Assembly (NCBI RefSeq): GCF_001038485.1
Contig: NZ_LDUE01000021.1
Span: 124,001 to 188,000, forward strand
Direction of reading: 5' to 3'
Length of the DNA: 64,000 nucleotides
From: Ornithinibacillus californiensis
GTDB lineage: Bacteria; Bacillota; Bacilli; Bacillales; Amphibacillaceae
Position 1 is the stretch's first letter. The number at the start of each line of letters is the position of its first letter. Made by a program: the position numbers and the translations under genes. The notes below the pieces were generated by a model. That model saw only the letters and a list, made by a program, of their open reading frames with translations, searched no databases and had not been told where the DNA came from. Shown here piece by piece: positions 1-12,808 of this stretch.

Positions 1-2064
1 CGCGTCATTTCTTCTACAAATACATTAGCCGTCATGCCAACGGGTGGTGGTAAGTCTATTTGTTATCAGGTACCTGGCCTAACACTTGATGGAACAGCAA
101 TCATTATATCCCCGTTAATTTCACTTATGAAAGACCAAGTTGACTCTCTCCTAGCTTTAGGAATTCCCGCAACCTTTATCAATAGTTCATTAACGACGGA
201 AGAACAAGAAAACCGGATGACTGAGATTGCACAAGGCCGCTTTAAATTTGTGTATGTTGCACCAGAACGATTTGAATCAAATGGGTTTATCCAAGTTATA
301 AGAGGACTCAACATATCACTCGTTGCTTTTGATGAAGCACATTGTATTTCACAGTGGGGACATGATTTCCGTCCTAGTTATCGTTCCATTGTTCCAAATT
401 TAAAACGAATTGGAACCATCCCTGTTATAATGGCGCTTACCGCCACTGCGACCGAGGAAGTAATTTCTGATATTCAAGAGCTGTTACATATTCATTCACA
501 AAATGTGATCAATACTGGCTTTGCCCGAGACAATCTCGCCTTTCATATTGTTAAAGGAAAGGATCGGACAAGCTATATTCGGGCTTTCCTAGAGGAACAT
601 CAAGAGGAATCAGGCATTATCTATACCGCTACTCGAAAGCAAGCGGATGCGCTTTATGACCAGCTTTCTAGCCGTGGTATCCATGTAGCAAAATACCATG
701 CAGGCATGTCGGAACAAGCTCGCAAACAAGCACAAGCAGCCTTTATTCATGATGAAAGTCCAATCATGATTGCCACAAACGCGTTTGGAATGGGCATCGA
801 TAAATCGAATGTCCGTTACGTTATTCACTATGCGATGCCTATGAATATTGAATCCTACTATCAAGAAGCTGGAAGAGCTGGAAGAGATGGCGAATCAAGT
901 GACTGTATCTTACTATTCTCCCCTCAGGACATCCAATTGCAAAAGTTTTTAATTGAACGATCATTGATGGATGAAGCTGCGAAACAAAATGAATATAAAA
1001 AGCTGCAAGCGATGGTGAATTATTGTCATACCCAGGGTTGCTTAAGTAGCTTTATTCTCGATTATTTTAAAGATCACAATTCACATGAGAATTGTGGCAG
1101 ATGCAGCAACTGTGTTGAAAAGGTAGAAAGGACTGACATTACCGAAGAAGCGCAAATGATTCTATCCTGTGTCAAGCGAATGGGTGAGCGTTTTGGTGTG
1201 AGTATGACTGCCAAAGTATTAAAGGGATCTAATGATAAAAAGGTCCATGAATTTAATTTAAGTACCTTATCCACCTATGGGCTCTTAAGAGCATATACGG
1301 AAAAAGAGATAACCGAACGAATTCATTTCTTGGTAGCAGAACAAATACTATCAACAGAGGAAGGAAAGTTTCCGACATTAAAGCTTAATCAGCAATCTAT
1401 TGAGGTCCTTAAGGGAAATCGAAAAGTTGAGATGTATACGGCACCTATTCCTACCGGAGATGAAGATGATTATTACAAAGACCTATTTGAAGCATTACGA
1501 GCTAGACGAAAGCAAATGGCGGACGAATTGAATGTACCACCGTATGTTTTATTCTCAGATGCGACGTTAAAAGAGCTTAGTAGATATTTCCCCGTTACAA
1601 AAGACGATATGCTTGAAATTAAAGGTATCGGGGAGAAAAAATATGATCAGTATGGCGAGGCGTTTTTGGAAGTCATTCAAACATGGCGTAAGGAACACCC
1701 AGAAGCAAAGACAAGAGTTAAAATTTCAGGGTCTTCTCCTACTCCAAAACCTAGAAAAAAAGAAGACGAAGGCCCAAGTCACCTAGCAAGCTATAAATTA
1801 TTCCAGTCCGGTAAATCCATAAAAGATATAGCAGCTATTCGTGACATGACCATCATGACGATTGAAAATCATTTATTTAAAGCTTTTAAAGATGGTTATC
1901 CCATTGCATGGAACATCTTTTTTAACGAAATTGAGGAAGCAAAAGTATTAGAAGTACGAAATTCCATCGAAGAACCTAAGCTTAAGCCATTAAAAGAAGC
2001 ATTACCTGAGGAGTATGATTATACGAAGATTAAGGCTGTTTTGGTGAAGAATGGATTGATGTGA
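1..2064 (+). CDS. recQ: ATP-dependent DNA helicase RecQ (5' end outside the window)
   Basis: RecQ-type 3'-5' DNA helicase for recombination and repair. The frame is open from base 1 (R-V-I-S-S-T-N-T-L-A-V before MPTGGGKS), so the first few dozen codons lie upstream of the window and the methionine at base 34 is internal. Walker A PTGGGKS is at visible residues 13-19 and the DEAH box near 111. The RecQ zinc-binding cysteines (GC, then CGRCSNC) lie near 347-371, an HRDC-like domain at about 485-565, and a C-terminal helix-turn-helix region (HTH_40-like, SGKSIKDIAAIRD) from about 590. Full RecQ-HRDC-HTH architecture is typical of Bacillaceae. It is followed by a structured repeat and no clear classical terminator. 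Identification is firm; only the N-terminus is missing. Confidence 0.95.
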   Translation, partial: RVISSTNTLAVMPTGGGKSICYQVPGLTLDGTAIIISPLISLMKDQVDSLLALGIPATFINSSLTTEEQENRMTEIAQGRFKFVYVAPERFESNGFIQVIRGLNISLVAFDEAHCISQWGHDFRPSYRSIVPNLKRIGTIPVIMALTATATEEVISDIQELLHIHSQNVINTGFARDNLAFHIVKGKDRTSYIRAFLEEHQEESGIIYTATRKQADALYDQLSSRGIHVAKYHAGMSEQARKQAQAAFIHDESPIMIATNAFGMGIDKSNVRYVIHYAMPMNIESYYQEAGRAGRDGESSDCILLFSPQDIQLQKFLIERSLMDEAAKQNEYKKLQAMVNYCHTQGCLSSFILDYFKDHNSHENCGRCSNCVEKVERTDITEEAQMILSCVKRMGERFGVSMTAKVLKGSNDKKVHEFNLSTLSTYGLLRAYTEKEITERIHFLVAEQILSTEEGKFPTLKLNQQSIEVLKGNRKVEMYTAPIPTGDEDDYYKDLFEALRARRKQMADELNVPPYVLFSDATLKELSRYFPVTKDDMLEIKGIGEKKYDQYGEAFLEVIQTWRKEHPEAKTRVKISGSSPTPKPRKKEDEGPSHLASYKLFQSGKSIKDIAAIRDMTIMTIENHLFKAFKDGYPIAWNIFFNEIEEAKVLEVRNSIEEPKLKPLKEALPEEYDYTKIKAVLVKNGLM

Positions 2065-2148
2065 TTATCACTTTTGCCTTAAAACAAAAAATTGAGATTG
2101 GGACATAACTCATTCAAGAGTAGTAAAAGACGAATAAACACTACATTA

Positions 2149-2266
2149 GCCCCGGAAATATACGGAGACTCCTGTGGGAGGATAGGCATCGGTGAGACCC
2201 CGCAAGAGCTTTAGCTCTGAGGAGGCTCACCAGCCGCCCACGGAAAGCGCAGTATATTTCCGGGGC
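2149..2266 (+). repeat. Dispersed structured repeat, copy A
   Basis: Element of about 118 bp bounded by a perfect 15-bp inverted repeat (2149-2163 with 2252-2266, GCCCCGGAAATATAC). The interior holds nested pairings: CTCC/GGAG at 2169-2180, GGTGAG (2191) with CTCACC (2226), and AGAGCT-TT-AGCTCT at 2205-2218. Five full copies and one truncated copy occur in the window. Outer flanks ACATAAC (2103) and GTTATGT (about 2269) can extend the pairing. It lies just downstream of recQ. It contains no transposase and no sustained ORF. It could be a structured RNA, a REP-like or MITE-like element, or a protein-binding palindrome. Confidence 0.85.
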
Positions 2267-2360
2267 GGGTTATGTGCACTAACAACAATGGTCGATTTTA
2301 CCTTTGATAGAAATACTTTTGTCTAAACCCCATAATTGTTTTATAGTTGAATATGTAAGT

Positions 2361-2761
2361 TTAATAATAAAACATCACTTGAACATTTCCACTTTCGTCT
2401 ACTGTTGCTAATAAGATATCGTTTAATTCGACTTGGCCATATTTAGATACTATTTTGCTGATCAACCACTGGTCGTCTTTTCCAATTTGCTCCAACACTT
2501 TCTTGTCCATCTTCTTTTCTTTAATCAAATCATGGATCCTTCTAATCCCAATCCTTCATCAGACAGAGGATGTGCGATAATATTTCCAATCAGCAATACA
2601 ATTACGAAGTCTAGTAGAGCTACCTGAGAGATCGTTCGTTGCCCCATTATCTTTACGATGACAACAAAAAATGTAAAGCCTACTAATGCTCGAAGCACCC
2701 ACTTTATCCAGGTTAATGATTCTTGGGAACTAAAAAAATCCTTAGTGCATACCGCCTTCAC
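2361..2761 (-). pseudogene. Broken DUF421 (YetF-like) membrane protein gene
   Basis: The 5' part (from a GTG at 2761) encodes 78 residues with the DUF421 membrane signature MGQRTISQVALLDFV followed by GNIIAHPLSDEGLG, then stops at TGA near 2525. A second frame, continuous from about 2535 to a TAA at 2361, encodes a DUF421-like C-terminus including ILLATVDESGNVQVM. Intact family members are usually over 200 residues; here the two parts total about 135, so roughly 80-90 codons of the middle are missing and the frame changes at the junction. Both visible ends match the family, which points to an internal deletion rather than a sequencing slip. No partner gene is adjacent. Function is presumably lost. 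Confidence 0.75.
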
Positions 2762-3106
2762 TAGATATTTACTTGTCTAGTTTGGCTAGTTTTCTGTATT
2801 TTATTTTTAATTGAATTACAATAATACTTCTAGTTAGCTTCTAATTGACGTAACAATCTTGTTCTGATAACATCATTTTATTCTGCTAAATTGCTAAAGT
2901 GGCAAATCAAAGAAACCTACATATAGTTATAAATTACGAGATAAATAATTCAAAAAAAAGTAAAACTTGTCCCGAAGCAAGGACAATTTTTTTTATTTCA
3001 ACGAATTTCTAGTTTGAATTTGTATGATGCTAAATCTCCAACAAGATAGATTAATTATATCCAAAAAGGATGACACTAATATAAATCAAGTTCTTATGTA
3101 CTTCTT
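2762..3106. other. AT-rich intergenic region with an isolated promoter-like sequence
   Basis: No convincing gene is visible. A sigma-A-like pair TTGACG (2845-2850), 17-bp spacer, TAACAT (2868-2873) reads rightward and is followed about 95 bp later by the rho-independent terminator at 2967-2994. The segment between has no ORF with a ribosome-binding site, so it could specify a short untranslated RNA. The rest is AT-rich and featureless. Confidence 0.3.
2967..2994 (+). terminator. Rho-independent terminator with no upstream gene on its strand
   Basis: Stem TTGTCC (2967-2972) and GGACAA (2981-2986), 8-nt loop, followed by eight T residues. recQ ends about 900 bp upstream and yitT starts downstream, so the terminated transcript is not obvious. 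Confidence 0.7.
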
Positions 3107-3121
3107 AAGGTGGTCAAATTC

Positions 3122-3928
3122 ATGAAACACTTAATTGTAATCATCGGTTCGTTAATTATTGCATTCGCATTTAATTTCTTTCTTGTTCCCTATAGTATTC
3201 TTAGCAGCGGAATAAGTGGTATTGCTATTTTGTTGGGGCTAATTACCCCATTTGATACAGGTTTATTAAATCTAGTCCTTAATCTGCCGTTAATTATTTT
3301 AAGCTACTTCAAACTAGGAAAAGAAATAACTGTTAACACGCTAATTTGTGTTGTCTCCTTGTCGCTATTCTTATATCTATTACCGGTCTTACAAGTAACC
3401 GATAATGTGTTACTTTCGACTATTTTCGGAGGGGTAATTAGTGGTATTGGCATTGGACTTATCTTAAAGTTCTCAGGGAGTTCAGGTGGATTGGACATCG
3501 TTGCGATCATCATCTCTAGAATTAGTAATGTAAGTATCGGTCTACTTTTGACTGGTATGAATGGTGTTATCGTTCTAATCTCTGGTGCTATCTTCGACTG
3601 GAATATCGCGTTATACACACTCTTATCCATCTACTTAACAGGCCGAATGATTGATAAAATCCATACGAACCATATCAAATTAACGATGCAGATTGTGACA
3701 ACTGAAGGTGAGTTAATCCGTAAAGAGCTGCTCGAGACGATTTATCGTGGCTTTACGATTACAGATGGATATGGAGGTTACTCAAAAGAGAAAAAGCAGA
3801 TCATATTGATGGTCGTTACACGTTACGAAACAATGCAAATAAGAGGTATTGTCCGTAAGTATGATGATAAAGCGTTTATCAATATATTTGAAACGGTAGA
3901 GGTGGATGGTACATTCGCTAGAAATTAA
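3122..3928 (+). CDS. YitT family membrane protein (DUF161/DUF2179)
   Basis: Predicted integral membrane protein of 268 residues of the YitT family. The N-terminal two thirds hold about five or six hydrophobic helices with family motifs such as LSSGISGIAIL and FSGSSGGLDI. The C-terminal roughly 80 residues form the soluble DUF2179 domain (TEGELIRKELLETIYRGFT, IRGIVRKYDDKAFINI). The ATG at 3122 is chosen over the in-frame GTG at 3110 because the SD AAGGTGG (3107-3113) is 8 nt from the ATG and overlaps the GTG. It is a single-gene unit ending at a strong terminator. The family's biochemical role is not established. Confidence 0.9.
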   Translation: MKHLIVIIGSLIIAFAFNFFLVPYSILSSGISGIAILLGLITPFDTGLLNLVLNLPLIILSYFKLGKEITVNTLICVVSLSLFLYLLPVLQVTDNVLLSTIFGGVISGIGIGLILKFSGSSGGLDIVAIIISRISNVSIGLLLTGMNGVIVLISGAIFDWNIALYTLLSIYLTGRMIDKIHTNHIKLTMQIVTTEGELIRKELLETIYRGFTITDGYGGYSKEKKQIILMVVTRYETMQIRGIVRKYDDKAFINIFETVEVDGTFARN

Positions 3929-3950
3929 ACGTACCATCCTTCACTATACA

Positions 3951-3995
3951 AAATAGAACTGCCACACCCAGTTGTGTGGCAGTTCTATTTTTAGT
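3951..3995. terminator. Bidirectional rho-independent terminator
   Basis: Perfect 17-bp stem (3951-3967 with 3974-3990) with A-rich left and T-rich right ends. It sits between the convergent yitT-like gene and the aminopeptidase gene and can serve both strands. Confidence 0.9.
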
Positions 3996-4000
3996 TTTTA

Positions 4001-5242
4001 TTAACCTTTAATATCTAGAGCCCAAGTTCCGTTACGGAATACGGCTTCTGTTGTTCCGTCAGCTTTTACACCGTCAATGTCTAGTTGTTCGGAACCAAAC
4101 ATGAAGTCAACGTGTGTTAGGCTATCGTTTACACCATGTTTATCTAATTCTTCTTCTGTCATGCCTGAACCATCTTTAATGTTCGTTGGGTATGCTTTAC
4201 CTAACGCAACGTGGCATGATGCATTTTCATCAAATAGTGTGTTGTAGAACAGTAATCCAGATTGGGATACGGGTGATTCATGTGGTACTAGTGCAATTTC
4301 ACCTAAGCGTGTTGCACCTTCATCAGTTTCGAGTAGATGTTTTAATGTATCCTCACCTTGCTCCGCTTTAAAATCAACTACTTTACCATCTTTGAACGTT
4401 AAGGTGAAGTTATCGATTAAGCTTCCACCATAGTTTAATGGCTTCGTGCTAGAGATAGTTCCATTTACACCATATTTATGTGGCATAGAGAATACTTCTT
4501 CTGTTGGCATATTCGGATTGAAGGTAATTCCTTTTTCGGATACCGCTGATCCACCTTTCCAAATATGGCCTTCTGGAAGTTCCATTTCTAAGTTTGTACC
4601 TGGTGCTGTGAAAACTAACTTCTTATAGTTTTTCACGTTAAGAATTTCACGAGCTGTTTTTAAAGTTTCATTATGTGCATCCCATGCTGCAATTGGATCT
4701 TCTTGATCAACACGTACAATTTTAACAATGGCATCCCAAAGGCTTGCGATAGCATCTTCACGTGACTTATCTGGGAAGATTTTTTGTGCCCAATCACCTG
4801 TAGGAATAGAGATGATTGTCCATGTGATTTTATCGTTCATTGTATATTTGCGGAAGTTCTTCATCGCAAGTGCCGCTGCTTTGTTTGCTTTTGCTACACG
4901 AGTTGGATCAATATCTTTCAATAAATCTGGGTTAGTAGAACGAATATTTAATACAGCGGCACCATCTTCAGCAAATGTATCATGAAGCTTCACTTTCCAT
5001 TCCGGATATTCAGCAATCACTTCTTCTGGTGCATTTTCATATTTCAACAGTGTTAATTCATCATCAACCCAGTTAATATGTACATCTTTTGCGCCTAGTT
5101 CATACGCTTTACGGACAACTAATTTAGTAAAATCTAACCCTTCCAGTGGCGCATTTATCATTAAGGCTTGTCCTTTTTGTAAATTTACACCGGTACGTAA
5201 TGCTAATTCAGCATATTTTTCTTGAATTTGTTGAGAAACCAT
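4001..5242 (-). CDS. M29-family metallo-aminopeptidase
   Basis: Cytoplasmic metal-dependent aminopeptidase of the M29 (AmpS / thermophilic aminopeptidase) family, 413 residues, the usual length. It removes N-terminal residues from peptides. Family sequence seen: EKYAELALRTGVNLQKGQ at the N-terminus, ELPEGHIWKGGSAVSEKGITF and GSLIDNFTLTFKDGKVVDF in the middle, and metal-site regions NASCHVALGKAYP and GVNDSLTHVDFMFGS near the C-terminus. The ATG at 5242 is preferred to the upstream in-frame ATG at 5272 because GGAGGT lies 7-8 nt before it. It is divergent from the HxlR-type regulator. It would fit downstream of the peptide importers in this window. Confidence 0.92.
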   Translation of the reverse strand: MVSQQIQEKYAELALRTGVNLQKGQALMINAPLEGLDFTKLVVRKAYELGAKDVHINWVDDELTLLKYENAPEEVIAEYPEWKVKLHDTFAEDGAAVLNIRSTNPDLLKDIDPTRVAKANKAAALAMKNFRKYTMNDKITWTIISIPTGDWAQKIFPDKSREDAIASLWDAIVKIVRVDQEDPIAAWDAHNETLKTAREILNVKNYKKLVFTAPGTNLEMELPEGHIWKGGSAVSEKGITFNPNMPTEEVFSMPHKYGVNGTISSTKPLNYGGSLIDNFTLTFKDGKVVDFKAEQGEDTLKHLLETDEGATRLGEIALVPHESPVSQSGLLFYNTLFDENASCHVALGKAYPTNIKDGSGMTEEELDKHGVNDSLTHVDFMFGSEQLDIDGVKADGTTEAVFRNGTWALDIKG

Positions 5243-5434
5243 TTTGTTACCTCCAATAAGAATAATTGACATAGTGTTATTATTTCACAAATTAGAAAAA
5301 TATCCAACTACATGGTATTAATTCCCTTACATTTTTTGTGTTTTACACGGGTGAAAGGTTATGATACAATTAACTTAGTTACTTTTTGTAAGTTAATGAA
5401 TGGTTTCGATTATATATATAAAGAGGTGATGAAG

Positions 5435-5752
5435 ATGAGTGAATTATGTCCACGTTTTGAAAAAGCGATGCAAATCATTAGTAAACGCTGGGTAGGTCTA
5501 ATACTTTTTGAGCTACTAGATGGTTCGAAACGCTTTTCCGAAATGGAATCGAATTTACCGATAAGTGGCAGATTGCTTTCCGATCGCCTTAAAATGCTAG
5601 AACAAGAAGGTATAGTAGATCGTAATATATATTCTGAGTTTCCAGTAAGAATAGAATACTCCCTATCCCAAAAAGGAGAGTCCCTACGTCCCGTGATAGA
5701 AGATATACAAAATTGGGCGAATGATTGGATTACACACGAAGAAGTAGAATAA
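5435..5752 (+). CDS. HxlR-family winged-helix regulator (YodB/CatR-like)
   Basis: DNA-binding regulator of 105 residues of the HxlR family. The whole protein is one winged-helix domain: CPRFEKAMQIISKRW, then the recognition region LPISGRLLSDRLKMLEQEGIV and the wing FPVRIEYSLSQKGESL. The single N-terminal cysteine (CPRFEKA) is at the place where YodB/HypR-type proteins carry their redox or electrophile-sensing cysteine, so thiol-stress sensing is likely but inferred. The ATG at 5435 has AAGAGGTG about 7 nt upstream; the ATG at 5429 abuts the SD. It is divergent from the aminopeptidase gene and may regulate that gene or itself. Confidence 0.88.
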   Translation: MSELCPRFEKAMQIISKRWVGLILFELLDGSKRFSEMESNLPISGRLLSDRLKMLEQEGIVDRNIYSEFPVRIEYSLSQKGESLRPVIEDIQNWANDWITHEEVE

Positions 5753-5779
5753 GTACCACTTCAATAATGTAAAGTGAGC

Positions 5780-5840
5780 GAGGGTCTGACCCCTAAAAAA
5801 CAACATATTATTACGGTTGTTTTTTAGGGGTCAGACCCTC
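5780..5840. terminator. Long perfect inverted repeat, bidirectional terminator
   Basis: Perfect 25-bp inverted repeat (5780-5804 with 5816-5840) with an 11-nt loop, between the convergent HxlR gene and hutG. Each arm contains GGGTCTGACCCC, itself a palindrome, followed by an A- or T-run next to the loop. A similar GGGTCT...AGACCC hairpin lies at 24506-24562. Confidence 0.75.
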
Positions 5841-5846
5841 CTCTCT

Positions 5847-9711
<3,865 letters not shown>

Positions 9712-9719
<8 letters not shown>

Positions 9720-11238
9720 ACACTTCCACCTCTCCCTTTAGCTCTATAACATCACTTTCCTCCGCATCCTTTAGCCACTGCGTTAGATGTTCAATATCTT
9801 TGGAGAAAATTCGATCCTTTGTAATACTAGGAACAACTTTTCTCGCTCTTTCATAACAGTCTTTTGTGCTGGAAGCCATTTTTTCAGTTCCGCGGTATTC
9901 TACGGCTTGCATCGCACAGATGAGCTCTATAGCGATAACTCTTCTTGTATTTTGTAACATTGCTAAAGCGTGTCTTGCAGCAATGGTTCCCATACTCACA
10001 TGGTCCTCTTGATTGGCAGATGACGGAATGGAATCGACACTTGCTGGATGCGCTAATGTTTTATTCTCTGACACTAACGATGCAGCACTATATTGCATAA
10101 TCATTGCCCCAGATTCTAGCCCTGGGTTTGGACTTAAGAAAGCTGGTAAGTCATTTAACTGTGGGTTCACCAGTCGTTCAATTCTTCGCTCTGCTATATT
10201 GGCAAGTTCCGCAATACTTAGCTTTAGAAAATCCATCGTAAATGCAATCGGTTCGCCATGGAAGTTGCCACCGGAGATGACTTTCTGACTATCGGTGAAA
10301 ATTAACGGATTATCCGTCACAGCATTGATTTCGATAGTTAGTTTTTCTCTTGCATAATTTACGGTTTGCCAGCACGCCCCAAGAACTTGAGGAATGCAAC
10401 GTAAGGAATAGGCATCCTGCACTCGAATTTCCCCTTGAGACGTTGTAAGTTGGCTATCAGCTAGTATGTTTGTTATTCTCGATGCGACACCCATTTGTTC
10501 TTGATGTCCTCTAACCCGGTGTAAATCTGCATCGAAGGCATCGATAATGCCATTGAGCCCTTCCATCGTTAGGCATGCCGTTAGTTCACTTTGATACAAT
10601 AACCTCTCCATTTCCAAATAGGTTATCACTCCAGTTGCAGTCATCGCTTGTGTACCATTGATGAGAGCCAGGCCTTCCTTCGCTTTCAAGGTTATCGGGT
10701 GTAATCCCGCTTGTAAGAATGCCTCTTCTGTCGGAATTCGGTCACCCCTATAGAACACTTCACCCTCCCCCATTACAACTAGTGCCAGATGGGATAGAGG
10801 TGCCAGGTCACCACTAGCACCAAGCGAACCTTGTTGTGGGATAACAGGGGAAATTTCTGCATTTATTAGATTGATTAACGATTCAACAAGTGTCGATCGA
10901 ACACCGGAGTATCCTTGTGCTAACGCATTTGCCCGAAGCAGGACCATCGCTTTGCTTATCTTCTCATCAAAAGGTTCACCAACCCCGCAGGCATGGGAGT
11001 GTATCAAATTTAGCTGAAGCTCCTCTAAGTCTGTCTCTCCGATTACACAATCACTCAATTTACCGAATCCCGTATTTATGCCATACATTACCTTTTTATC
11101 TTGCAGTAACGATTCAATTACTTCGCGGTTTTCATCAATTTTTTGCTTTTGCATATCACATAAGACAACATGCTCATTTTGAAAAACAACTCGTTTAACA
11201 TCGTCTAACGATAAAGAACTGCCTGTTAACACAACCAT
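9712..11238 (-). CDS. hutH: Histidine ammonia-lyase HutH
   Basis: Deaminates L-histidine to trans-urocanate, the committed step. 508 residues. The Ala-Ser-Gly triad that cyclises to the MIO electrophile is present in [14 protein letters not shown] (about residue 142). Other family motifs are [24 protein letters not shown] and [12 protein letters not shown]. The ATG at 11238 is preferred because AAAGGG lies about 8 nt upstream; the in-frame GTG at 11245 overlaps that SD. First gene of hutHUIG; transcription should start near 11392 under cre control and pass a leader attenuator. No hutP or histidine permease gene is adjacent. Confidence 0.96.
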
Positions 11239-11283
11239 TCTATACACCCTTTCGTTGCATTACTTTACCGTACTAAAGTCCAC

Positions 11284-11319
11284 AAATAAAAAGGAGGCTA
11301 TGGTTTAAACCAAGCCTCC
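11284..11319 (-). terminator. Leader terminator/attenuator hairpin of the hut operon
   Basis: Read toward hutH: a 7-bp stem GGAGGCT/AGCCTCC (11319-11293), a 1-nt bulge, 4 more bp and a TTAA loop, followed by TTTTTATTT. It lies between the hut promoter and hutH, so transcription must read through it. In B. subtilis hut, HutP antiterminates at a comparable leader hairpin; hutP is not seen here. Confidence 0.75.
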
Positions 11320-11361
11320 GTGACTATTCGTTTTCTGTTTATGCTGTAAAGGAATGAACAT
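11305..11361 (-). CDS. Putative 18-residue hut leader peptide
   Basis: Short ORF, M-F-I-P-L-Q-H-K-Q-K-T-N-S-H-G-G-L-V, in the hut leader. An AGAGGT sequence lies about 8 nt before the ATG. It contains two histidine codons and three glutamine/asparagine codons. Its TAA falls in the loop of the attenuator hairpin, so a ribosome ending there would cover the left arm. Position and SD suggest a regulatory uORF; coding by chance cannot be excluded at this length. Confidence 0.4.
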   Translation of the reverse strand: MFIPLQHKQKTNSHGGLV

Positions 11362-11398
11362 ATCTCTCTACCTCTTTTAAAATATTCTTACTATTTTT

Positions 11399-11427
11399 AT
11401 TGTAAGCGTTTTCCGAAAATGTTTCAA
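11399..11427 (-). promoter_or_regulatory. hut promoter with overlapping cre (CcpA) site
   Basis: Sigma-A promoter TTGAAA (11427-11422), 17-bp spacer, TACAAT (11404-11399) directed at hutH. The cre-like sequence GGAAAACGCTTACA (11414-11401, minus strand) matches TGWAANCGNTNWCA at 13 of 14 positions and overlaps the spacer and -10. CcpA bound here should block initiation when preferred sugars are present. Confidence 0.85.
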
Positions 11428-11496
11428 TAGATATTAAGGATTAACAATGGAATTAATTACAGTTTACAATCGGTTCGATATCGAGGGGTGTACTAT

Positions 11497-12603
11497 ATGT
11501 TTCGACGAAAGCTTATTACGGTCTTACTAGGTAGTCTGTTAGGTATAACAGGAGTGGTGCTAGCTCTATATGAGGAGGAGTATACTTATCAAAGCTTCCT
11601 CGTTATGATTGGGGATGTATTCTCAATCATTTCGTTCATATTTCCAATCTTAATCCTTTATGGTGGTGGAGTGACATTACTATCGGATTATCTTACCAGT
11701 CGCTTTCTTGAGCGTAGACGTTTCTGGATGGCTTTTCTCATTCATACTGGTTTTGGGGCTTTATTTGGCATTGTCATTCAAGATGGTAGTCATGTTTCGA
11801 TACTAGGGTTAGAAGTAGACAGTATGATTCTAGCAGCAATTATCGCGAGCTTTTTCTTTTGGATGATTGATGAACTGTTGCGTACAAAAGAAGTTAACAA
11901 ACGAACACTTTTTATTATAGGGGTTTCGTTATTAATTATTACGTTACCTTTCACGACGTTGATGATTATGGATGAGGTAAAAAGCGAGCAAATGACGAAA
12001 CGGTTTACCGTAACAAAACATTTTCATACATACCCACCGCCACAACCGGTCTATACGATTGGCGGTAATAAGATTGCTATTACAGAGGAAATACCTAATG
12101 ATTCCGAATCATACATTGATCCATGGCAAAATAAAGTTATGCTTGGTGATATTACCGTCTTCTTAAATGATGAGGTACTAGCGACTTTAGAAGACTATCC
12201 TATTCGAGCTGAATGGGAAGGGCTAGCAAGATATCATGGTCAGCTATCATTCCTTTTAATGAAGGATCACCAAATGGAAGAAGAGAGACTTGTGGTATTA
12301 CTTAAGGACACGAGAGAGACCCCTAAGAGAAAAAATGATAATAATATAGAAGGTAAAGCTGATTTAGAGGATTTACAGTACACCTACTATGAATTGGATG
12401 AAGCAGGCAACGTGAAAAAAGACTCATTCTATTTTACGGAACGAAGCCATTATGAAATCTTTTTATTACACAGGAGCTCACTAGCACCCTATGGCACACT
12501 TAGATATTACAGTGAAAATTTCCATTCACCAGGTATTCCCGCGTTCTCTATAATTGGTGGGTTGTTGGTAGTATTTAATTGGCGTATTCGCAAAAAAGTG
12601 TAA
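11497..12603 (+). CDS. Membrane protein of unknown function
   Basis: I do not recognise this 368-residue protein. The N-terminal part has about four hydrophobic helices (near 8-26, 40-60, 75-95, 110-130) and another helix starting after NKRTLFIIG. A soluble, mostly beta-like region of about 180 residues rich in charged residues follows, with a segment around RETPKRKNDNN that looks like a linker. A final hydrophobic segment (AFSIIGGLLVVFNWRIRKK) ends in a basic tail, suggesting a C-terminal anchor with an extracytoplasmic domain between membrane parts. The ATG at 11497 has GAGGGG 8 nt upstream. It is divergent from hut and may share the intergenic control region. Confidence 0.75.
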   Translation: MFRRKLITVLLGSLLGITGVVLALYEEEYTYQSFLVMIGDVFSIISFIFPILILYGGGVTLLSDYLTSRFLERRRFWMAFLIHTGFGALFGIVIQDGSHVSILGLEVDSMILAAIIASFFFWMIDELLRTKEVNKRTLFIIGVSLLIITLPFTTLMIMDEVKSEQMTKRFTVTKHFHTYPPPQPVYTIGGNKIAITEEIPNDSESYIDPWQNKVMLGDITVFLNDEVLATLEDYPIRAEWEGLARYHGQLSFLLMKDHQMEEERLVVLLKDTRETPKRKNDNNIEGKADLEDLQYTYYELDEAGNVKKDSFYFTERSHYEIFLLHRSSLAPYGTLRYYSENFHSPGIPAFSIIGGLLVVFNWRIRKKV

Positions 12604-12655
12604 AACTTATTTATCAGTGAGTGGGGCCATAATTCAGTTTGTATTTTACATACTA

Positions 12656-12771
12656 GCACCGGAAATATACGTAGACTCCTGCGGGAGGATAGGCATAGGT
12701 GAGACCCCACAGTGCGTAAGCACGAGGAGGCTCACCAGCCGCCCGAGGAAAGCGAAGTATATTTCCGGTGC
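12656..12771 (+). repeat. Dispersed structured repeat, copy B
   Basis: Same family as copy A. Terminal arms GCACCGGAAATATAC (12656-12670) and the exact complement (12757-12771) pair over 15 bp; relative to copy A both arms changed together (C-G to A-T at arm position 3). The inner hairpin is GTGC-GTAA-GCAC instead of AGAGCT/AGCTCT. It lies between two convergent genes. Confidence 0.85.
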
Positions 12772-12808
12772 GGGTTAAGTGCACCACTCAGAGATTATTT
12801 GGATTACA

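Noticed and set aside
11284-11319. HutP binding region (regular NAG triplets)
   Set aside because: AG-containing triplets occur upstream of the hairpin but not with the regular 4-nt spacing of known HutP sites, so I do not claim one.
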